The notes beneath the pieces are model-generated. The model worked only from the letters and a program-made list of their open reading frames with translations, did no database searches and had not been told where the DNA came from. This document shows, piece by piece, positions 7,104 through 12,207 of a DNA stretch of 19,535 nucleotides. The DNA lies in the NCBI GenBank assembly GCA_024278415.1, contig JAJRTI010000309.1, positions 1-19,535 of the forward strand. The letters are read 5' to 3'. The position numbers and the translations under genes are program-made. The stretch comes from Planctomycetota bacterium (GTDB taxonomy: Bacteria; Planctomycetota; Brocadiia; JAJRTI01). Every line of letters begins with the position of its first letter. Positions within the stretch are counted from its first letter, which is position 1.

Positions 7104-8003
7104 ATGCTACGCATCGGCATCGTCGATTTCGACACGTCCCACGTCGTCCAGTTCACCAAGCGCCTCAACAAGATCGACGTCCCGGACGAACAGGTCGTTG
7201 AGGGCGGCAAGATCGTGTGCGGCTTCCGCGGCGCGTCCGAGATCACCGAAGCGTCCCGCATGGACGAGTACACCGAGCAGGTGACCGGCATGGGCGTGCC
7301 GCTCGTGGACAAGATGGAGGACATGATCGGCCAGATCGACGCGGTGTGCATCGAGTCGCAGGCCGGCAGCGTGCACCTCGACCGCGTGCGGCCGTTCCTG
7401 GAGGCGGGTATCCCGGCGTTCATCGACAAGCCGTTCGCGGACACGGTCGAAAACGCGAAGGCGATGGCCGAACTGGCCGAGAAGAACGGTGTGCCGCTGC
7501 TGTCGTCGAGTTCGCTGCGCTTCGCGGACGAAGTGCTGGAGTTGAAGGCGAACCAGGAAGAGGTCGGCGCGATCGTGGGCGCGAACGCGTCCAGCCCGGC
7601 CGGCCTGCACGAGGGCAACCCCGGCCTGCTGCACTACGGCATCCACGGCGTGGAGACGCTCTACGCGCTCATGGGGCCCGGGTGCCAGTACGTGCAGACC
7701 ATGTTCACGGAAGGCGCGGAGGTGAGCATGGGCATGTGGGACGGCGGCCGCATCGGCGTGGTGCGCGGCACGCGCGCGGGCTCGCACAGCTACAGCTTCG
7801 CCGCGTGGGGCGAGAAGAAGGCGGTGCAGTCGCCCATCAGCACCGCGAACATCTACCGCAACCTGCTGCGCGAGATCATCAAGACCTTCCAGACCGGGAC
7901 GCCCAGCGTGCCCATGAGCGAGACCATCGAGATCATCGCGTTCATCAACGCCGCGCTCGAGTCGGCCCACAGCGGGGGCGCGAAGGTTGAGTTGAAGAAC
8001 TGA
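7104..8003 (+). CDS. Gfo/Idh/MocA-family oxidoreductase
   Basis: 299 residues, somewhat short for the family. Members use NAD(P) to oxidise or reduce sugars, inositols and related polyols. The N-terminal Rossmann strand is present (MLRIGIVDFDTSHVVQF), but the usual GxGxxG loop is replaced by GIVDFDTSH. AVCIESQAGSVHLDRVRPFLEAG (80-102) and the catalytic-lysine motif IDKPFADT (107-114, K109) match the family's EKP motif. HYGIHGVETLYALMG (177-191) supplies the substrate-side histidines (H177, H181). The C-terminal part TGTPSVPMSETIEIIAFINAA is also typical. The gene has its own promoter and AAGGAG site and faces away from the HAD gene. The substrate is unknown; the altered glycine loop could mean changed cofactor handling. 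Confidence 0.9.
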   Translation: MLRIGIVDFDTSHVVQFTKRLNKIDVPDEQVVEGGKIVCGFRGASEITEASRMDEYTEQVTGMGVPLVDKMEDMIGQIDAVCIESQAGSVHLDRVRPFLEAGIPAFIDKPFADTVENAKAMAELAEKNGVPLLSSSSLRFADEVLELKANQEEVGAIVGANASSPAGLHEGNPGLLHYGIHGVETLYALMGPGCQYVQTMFTEGAEVSMGMWDGGRIGVVRGTRAGSHSYSFAAWGEKKAVQSPISTANIYRNLLREIIKTFQTGTPSVPMSETIEIIAFINAALESAHSGGAKVELKN

Positions 8004-8021
8004 CGCGACGGCAAGTCGGCT

Positions 8022-8048
8022 CACGCAAAGACGCCAAGGCGCGAAGAG
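8022..8048. repeat. Degenerate 9-mer tandem repeat (CACGCAAAG type)
   Basis: Three consecutive nonamers, CACGCAAAG, ACGCCAAGG and CGCGAAGAG, follow the Gfo/Idh stop by 18 bp. This is the ACGCAAAGACGCNAAGGCGC type of short tandem repeat seen in gaps of many environmental genomes. It has no hairpin or T-run. Confidence 0.55.
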
Positions 8049-8158
8049 GGCCAGGAATTCGGCCGAGCGGTTGTCGTGCGACGGCATCCGGTTCACCTGG
8101 CTGCGAGCGGTAGCGCGCCTGGGGCCCATCGTGTATCATACGCTTGGATTGCATGTGC

Positions 8159-8171
8159 ACGGGAGTCCCGT
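8159..8171 (+). promoter_or_regulatory. Palindrome overlapping the regulator's ribosome site
   Basis: ACGGGAGTCCCGT is a perfect 13-nt palindrome centred on 8165. It contains the Shine-Dalgarno GGGAG (8161-8165), nine bases before the ATG at 8175. It could be an operator for autoregulation or a small ribosome-site-masking hairpin (ACGGG / CCCGT with loop AGT). A possible -10, TATCAT (8134-8139), lies just upstream without a good -35. Confidence 0.35.
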
Positions 8172-8174
8172 TCT

Positions 8175-9572
8175 ATGGCCGAAACGATCCTGCTTGTCGA
8201 CGACCAGCGTATGGTGCGCGATCACCTGGCCAGCGTGCTCACCGCGCGCGGCTACGAGGTGGCCACCGCGGCTACGGGCGACGCGGCGTTGCGCATGTTC
8301 GCCAAAAGGGGCGACGCACTGTCGTTGGTGATCCTCGACCTGGACCTGGGAGCGGAGCCGGATGGGCTGGGCGTGTTGCAGCAGATGAAGGCCGACCAGC
8401 CGGACGTGCCGGTCATCATGCTTTCGGGCAAGGGCACGATCCAAACCGCGGTCCAGGCCCTCAAGCTCGGCGCGGCCGACTTCCTGGAGAAGGGGCTGTG
8501 CTTGGAGGAGCAACTCGACGCGAGCGTGGAGAAGCTCAAGCGGCTCATCGCCGCGATCGAGGGAAACAAGCGCCTGCGCAACGAGAACGAACAGCTCCAG
8601 CGCCGCGCAGAACTGCTCGACGACATGCTGCGCCGCAAGTACCAGATCGTGGGCGAGTCGCAGGCGCTTCGGGACACGCTCGCGCTGGTGGACAAGATTG
8701 CGTCGATCCCGCGGCCGGTGCTCATCGTGGGCGAGCGGGGCTGCGGCAAGGAGCTGATCGCGGCGGCGATCCACTACCGCGGCGCTCGCGCGGGCAAGCC
8801 GTTCGTGACCGTGAACTGCGCGGCCTTCCACGGCGACTTGCTCGAAAGCGAGATGTTTGGCCACGAGAAGGGAGCGTTCACCGGCGCACACCGTCAGAAG
8901 ATCGGCCGGTTCGAGATGGCGCACGAGGGCACGCTGTTCCTGGACGAGATCGGCAACATGTCCATGGACTTCCAGGAGAAGATATTGCGCGTGATCGAAT
9001 ACCAAGAGTTCGAGCGCGTGCAGGGCACGGAGACCCTCCGCGTAGACGTGCGCGTGATCGCCGCGACCAACGCGGACCTCGAGGAGCAGATCGAGGCCGG
9101 CTCGTTCCGCGCGGACCTCTACGACCGGCTCGCGTTCCAAGTGATACGCGTGCCGGCGTTGCGGGAACGGCGCGGCGACGTGCCGCTGCTTGTCGAGCAC
9201 TTCGCGGCGCGGCTGGCTGAGGACGCGCCGAGCATTGAGGCCAAGCCGTTCTCCGACGACGCCATGCAGGTGCTCTGCCGCCACTCGTGGCCGGGCAACG
9301 TGCGGCAGCTCCGGAACGTGGTCGAGCGCGTGCTCTGCAACGCGGACGGAGACACGGTGCTGCCGGTGCACCTGCCAGACGAAGCCTTCGACGAGGGCGA
9401 CCCGGGCGACGCGTTCGCGGACAAGGTCGCCGCATTCGAAAAGCGCCTCATCGCCGACGCGCTCCAGAAGGCCAATGGCAGCCAGAAGGCAGCCGCGGAG
9501 CGCTTGGGCATGACGTACGACCAGTTCCGGCACTACTACAAGAAGTACGATTTCAGCAAGCGGGGAGCGTGA
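8175..9572 (+). CDS. Sigma-54-dependent response regulator (NtrC family)
   Basis: 465 residues in three domains. The receiver (1-120) has the acidic pair D9/D10, phosphoacceptor D55 in VILDLDLG and K106. A coiled-coil-like linker covers about 125-155. The AAA+ domain (155-395) has a variant Walker A GERGCGKE (186-193), where GESGTGKE is usual. It also has an intact sigma-54-contacting GAFTGA (233-238), Walker B TLFLDEIG (253-260) and the arginine segment FRADLYDRL (311-319). The Fis-type helix-turn-helix is at the end (QKAAAERLGMTYDQFRHYYKK). It should activate sigma-54 promoters when phosphorylated. No histidine kinase is adjacent, so it is an orphan here. The true start is the ATG at 8175, since the receiver begins at once (MAETILLVDDQ) and GGGAG lies upstream; the longer frame from 8076 adds unrelated residues. 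Confidence 0.95.
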   Translation: MAETILLVDDQRMVRDHLASVLTARGYEVATAATGDAALRMFAKRGDALSLVILDLDLGAEPDGLGVLQQMKADQPDVPVIMLSGKGTIQTAVQALKLGAADFLEKGLCLEEQLDASVEKLKRLIAAIEGNKRLRNENEQLQRRAELLDDMLRRKYQIVGESQALRDTLALVDKIASIPRPVLIVGERGCGKELIAAAIHYRGARAGKPFVTVNCAAFHGDLLESEMFGHEKGAFTGAHRQKIGRFEMAHEGTLFLDEIGNMSMDFQEKILRVIEYQEFERVQGTETLRVDVRVIAATNADLEEQIEAGSFRADLYDRLAFQVIRVPALRERRGDVPLLVEHFAARLAEDAPSIEAKPFSDDAMQVLCRHSWPGNVRQLRNVVERVLCNADGDTVLPVHLPDEAFDEGDPGDAFADKVAAFEKRLIADALQKANGSQKAAAERLGMTYDQFRHYYKKYDFSKRGA

Positions 9573-9736
9573 CAGGCCCCCCGCGGCCTACGCCAACCGC
9601 CAAGCGGCAGGTGCGGCGCGACCTGCACACGCTGCGGGATATCGAGCGCCCAATCAACGAGGGCCGCGCCACAATCGAGAAGCGCAAGGGGATCTTCGAC
9701 AGGGTGAAGGGCGCACTCGAATCTGGGAAAGAGTAG
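9569..9736 (+). CDS. Small hypothetical protein coupled to the regulator
   Basis: A 55-codon frame starts with GTG overlapping the regulator's TGA stop (GTGA) and ends with TAG at 9734-9736. Residues from about 12 on (AKRQVRRDLHTLRDIERPIN and onward) are highly charged and predicted helical, ending KGIFDRVKGALESGKE. Third-position GC is high, as in neighbouring real genes, and GGGGAG lies immediately upstream, although very close. The four-base stop-start overlap suggests translational coupling, perhaps to a small partner of the sigma-54 regulator. I recognise no family. A chance open frame remains possible. Confidence 0.45.
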   Translation: MTGPPRPTPTAKRQVRRDLHTLRDIERPINEGRATIEKRKGIFDRVKGALESGKE

Positions 9737-9766
9737 ATCCGTCCGATCTGTCGGATCTGTCGGATT
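9736..9766. repeat. 9-mer tandem repeat GATCTGTCG
   Basis: GATCCGTCC, GATCTGTCG, GATCTGTCG and a partial GATT run head to tail directly after the small-protein stop. This is a short tandemly repeated repeat in the convergent gap before the leftward HEAT gene. No hairpin terminator is seen between 9737 and 9827. Confidence 0.65.
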
Positions 9767-9827
9767 GAGTGGCGGAGCCCCCACTCTCTGCGCTCCTCCG
9801 TGTCCCCTATCTCGCGCCGCGGGGTGC

Positions 9828-10721
9828 CTACAGATGGTCCTTGTTCATACGGTACCAGAGCTTCCACTGCTCGTAGTTGTCGCCGAACCCCAGCTTGTCT
9901 TTGTTCTTGTCATACCAGCCCTGCCACCACTTGGCGTAGTATTCCTCCCATTGAGGCAGGTTCATGTCGGCCTTCTGATGCGTGATCTTCGCCAGCACTT
10001 GTGCGGCTTTGGGGCCCAACTCGGGGCTGTGGAGTGCGGTGATGAGCCGCGGGATCGCCACGTGTGACAGCGCTTTGCTCTCCAGCTTCTCCTCTGCGGC
10101 AGTGGCGAGCGCGGGGTTGCCGAGCTGCATGACCAACTGCGCGGCTCGCTTGTCCCGACGCTCCGCCTCCCAGATGGCGTCGAGAGGGTCGCCGAAGGTG
10201 TCGAAGTACATGGCTGTCGACAGCACGAGCGCGCGGCGCACCCGGTCTTTCAGCGTGGGGTCGGGATGGCCCATCGCCTTGAGCATGGCGGGGATACCGA
10301 AGTGGCCGATCTCCACGAGCGTCCACTGCGCCTCATCCGCTAGCTTGGTGTCCGGCCCCCCCGCGAGTTGCTTCACCTGCTGCTCCGCCATGGCCTCCAG
10401 GTCGAGTTCGTTGCAGATTTTGGCGAGAATCTGCGCGGCCTTGGCGCCAATCTGCGGATCCTTCAGTTCGTTGATGAGCTGCCGGACCGCGAACTGATGC
10501 CCTTCCTCGAAGAGCCACTTCTCGGCCCGATCGACCTTCATGGGGTCGGTGCTGCGCAAGTCGTCGATCTTGGCCGCGATCTGCCGTTCGAGTTCCGGCG
10601 GGAACACGCCCAGGTCGAACAGTTCGTCCACCGCGGCGAGCGCGAGGACACAGACGTAGATCGCGAGCGCGATCGTGAGCAGCTTGCTGCCCATGCCGCC
10701 TTGGGGTTCAGGCTCGGCCAC
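9828..10721 (-). CDS. Membrane-anchored HEAT-like protein with Trp-rich tail
   Basis: 297 residues from the GTG at 10721. Residues about 13-32 (KLLTIALAIYVCVLALAAVD) form one hydrophobic segment, probably a membrane anchor or uncleaved signal. Weak HEAT-type helical repeats cover about 60-250 (for example ELKDPQIGAKAAQILAKI and HSPELGPKAAQVLAKITH, which are clear internal duplicates). The tail 255-297 is rich in tryptophan (W258, W265, W266, W269, W286, W289) and tyrosine. No catalytic motif is seen, so a scaffold at the membrane is the most that can be inferred. The start could instead be the ATG at 10694, nine codons later, which has AAGG close by. An excellent promoter lies at 10786-10814. 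The gene is divergent from the UroD-like gene. Confidence 0.85.
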   Translation of the reverse strand: MAEPEPQGGMGSKLLTIALAIYVCVLALAAVDELFDLGVFPPELERQIAAKIDDLRSTDPMKVDRAEKWLFEEGHQFAVRQLINELKDPQIGAKAAQILAKICNELDLEAMAEQQVKQLAGGPDTKLADEAQWTLVEIGHFGIPAMLKAMGHPDPTLKDRVRRALVLSTAMYFDTFGDPLDAIWEAERRDKRAAQLVMQLGNPALATAAEEKLESKALSHVAIPRLITALHSPELGPKAAQVLAKITHQKADMNLPQWEEYYAKWWQGWYDKNKDKLGFGDNYEQWKLWYRMNKDHL

Positions 10722-10785
10722 GTCGCACCTACCTTTCTCGGTACCAGATCGAAGCGTTTTGGCGGGAGGAGCGGATACGTGGCGT

Positions 10786-10814
10786 ATTGTAGCCAAAGCC
10801 ATGCACGATGGCAA
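10786..10814 (-). promoter_or_regulatory. Predicted strong sigma-70-type promoter for the anchored HEAT gene
   Basis: On the minus strand TTGCCA (10814-10809, 5/6) and TACAAT (10791-10786, 5/6) are separated by 17 bp. This is the best consensus match in the window. Transcription would start near 10779, about 58 nt before the GTG start. Confidence 0.65.
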
Positions 10815-10851
10815 GGCTGAGATTGGCGCCGGGAACGCCATGCGGAAGCCG

Positions 10852-10927
10852 TCCCGCAGTTGCGGGAATCGCATCGTCCCCAGACATAGACATGGAAACC
10901 TCCCGAAGGTTGGCAACCTTCGGGAGG
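10852..10927. repeat. Two hairpins in the divergent gap, REP-like
   Basis: The stronger hairpin, CCTCCCGAAGGTT (10899-10911) / AACCTTCGGGAGG (10915-10927), is a perfect 13-bp stem with a GGC loop. A smaller one, TCCCGC (10852-10857) / GCGGGA (10862-10867), lies before it. They sit upstream of both divergent genes, so they cannot be ordinary terminators for either. The translated form (LPKVANLRE) is a string I associate with spurious ORFs over dispersed repeats. The rest of the 366-nt gap (10722-11087) holds two promoters and no gene. Confidence 0.65.
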
Positions 10928-10999
10928 CGGCGTCCTCGACCTCGCTTAGTCCTGAGGCCACGTCGCCGGACGCATCCTTGCCTCGTGTTTGGGATGACC

Positions 11000-11028
11000 T
11001 TGTTTCGCCGCGGGGACGCAAGTATACT
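11000..11028 (+). promoter_or_regulatory. Predicted promoter for the UroD-like gene
   Basis: TTGTTT (11000-11005) and TATACT (11023-11028, 5/6) are 17 bp apart. The start would fall near 11035, giving a leader of about 53 nt. The -35 is weak (3/6), the -10 good. Confidence 0.5.
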
Positions 11029-11087
11029 CCCGGCTTCCACGGCCGCCGTCCGTGGCCCCTCGCGGCCCCCCACACTTGGAGACCCAA

Positions 11088-12155
11088 ATGACCACGCTCG
11101 AGTTCAAACCCGACTTCGCAGACGCCCAACGGCGTTGGGACGCAATGTGGAAACACGAGATCATCGATCGGCCCGTGATCCACATCACCGCACCGAAGAA
11201 CCCTGACAAGAAGTCCCCCAATGTGCCCTACCTCGCGGGCTGCCACGAGGATCTGGACACGGTCGTGGCGAACGTGGTCGAACGCGCGGCGAATACCTAC
11301 TACGGCGGCGACGCGATGCCGACGTACTCGCCCAGCTTCGGGCCGGACATGTTCGCCGCGTGGATCGGCGCGGAACTGAAGTTCTCGCCCGATAGCACGA
11401 ACACAAACTGGGCCGTGCCGTTTGTGGAGGACTGGGCCGATGCGCTGCCGTTGCGCTTGCACGAGGACAGCCACTGGTGGCAGCGCATGCTCGAGTTCTG
11501 CCGCAAGCTCGCGGACGCGACGGCCGGCAAGATGCTCATCGCGCACCTCGACCTGCACAGCAACATGGACGCGATCTCCGCGATCCGCGGGCCGGGGCGC
11601 CTCTGCATGGACCTCATCGACAAGCCCGATGCGGTCGATGAGGCAAACCGGCAAATGCGCGCGCTCTACCCGCCCATCTACGATGCGCTCTACGAGGCCG
11701 CGCAAATGTATCGCTACGGCACCACCGGCTGGGTGCCGGCGTACCACAACGGCAAGACAAACACGGTGCAATGCGACTTCGCGTGCATGGTGGGGCCGGA
11801 CATGTTCCGGCGCTACATCCTACCCGCGCTCGAAGAGGAGACGACGTTCCTCGACCATTCGGTCTACCACTACGACGGCCCGGACGCGCTCGTACACTTC
11901 AACGACCTCATGGCGCTCAAGAGCCTTGACGGCATCCAATGGACCCCCGGCTCAGGGCAGAAGCCGTTCATCGAGTGGATGGACCTGCTGAAGCGAATCC
12001 AAGCCGCGGGCAAAGTGCTCTACGTGTCCTGCTCGCTCGACCAACTGCCCATCTACCACCGAGAACTCAAGCCCGAGGGCGTCTTCTACGTCACGTCCGC
12101 ACCTACCGTAGAGAAGGCGGAGGAGACGGTGAAGTGGCTGGTGGACAATACATGA
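11088..12155 (+). CDS. UroD-like (uroporphyrinogen decarboxylase superfamily) protein
   Basis: 355 residues of the URO-D-like TIM-barrel type. The superfamily includes HemE and corrinoid-dependent methyltransferases. It lacks the RQAGR substrate motif expected near the N-terminus of true HemE (here DRPVIHITAP at 27-36), so it is unlikely to make haem. Segments typical of the non-haem branch are HLDLHSNMDAISAIRGP (153-169), CDFACMVGPDMF (229-240), HYDGPDALVHFNDL (261-274) and GIQWTPG (282-288). A methyltransferase-like or sugar-related role is possible, but no corrinoid protein gene is nearby. GGAG lies six bases before the ATG at 11088, which rejects the longer frame from 11052. It has its own promoter, and the GH95-like gene follows 52 bp downstream, probably in one operon. 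Confidence 0.88.
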   Translation: MTTLEFKPDFADAQRRWDAMWKHEIIDRPVIHITAPKNPDKKSPNVPYLAGCHEDLDTVVANVVERAANTYYGGDAMPTYSPSFGPDMFAAWIGAELKFSPDSTNTNWAVPFVEDWADALPLRLHEDSHWWQRMLEFCRKLADATAGKMLIAHLDLHSNMDAISAIRGPGRLCMDLIDKPDAVDEANRQMRALYPPIYDALYEAAQMYRYGTTGWVPAYHNGKTNTVQCDFACMVGPDMFRRYILPALEEETTFLDHSVYHYDGPDALVHFNDLMALKSLDGIQWTPGSGQKPFIEWMDLLKRIQAAGKVLYVSCSLDQLPIYHRELKPEGVFYVTSAPTVEKAEETVKWLVDNT

Positions 12156-12156
12156 C

Positions 12157-12190
12157 GGATTGTGGATCTGCGATTTGGGCTTGCCAATCT
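12157..12190. repeat. Degenerate GGATTNT/GGATTTG-type short repeat
   Basis: GGATTGT, GGATCTG, CGATTTG and GGCTTGCCAATCTG follow the UroD-like stop. On the minus strand it reads as KPKSQIHNPS, the signature of spurious ORFs over GGATTTTGGATT-like tandem repeats. It lies in the 52-bp gap before the GH95-like gene and leaves that gene's ribosome site free. Confidence 0.5.
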
Positions 12191-12196
12191 GAACGC

Positions 12197-12202
12197 GGGA
12201 GG
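12197..12202 (+). promoter_or_regulatory. Shine-Dalgarno deciding the GH95-like start
   Basis: GGGAGG lies five bases before the ATG at 12208. The GTG at 12202 overlaps this site and cannot be served by it, so the ATG is preferred. Confidence 0.7.
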
Positions 12203-12207
12203 TGTGC

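Noticed and set aside
6131..7618. A 495-codon minus-strand frame spanning the HAD gene, the divergent gap and the Gfo/Idh gene
   Set aside because: It crosses a dispersed repeat (giving HSERSEES) and opposes two genes with intact motifs.
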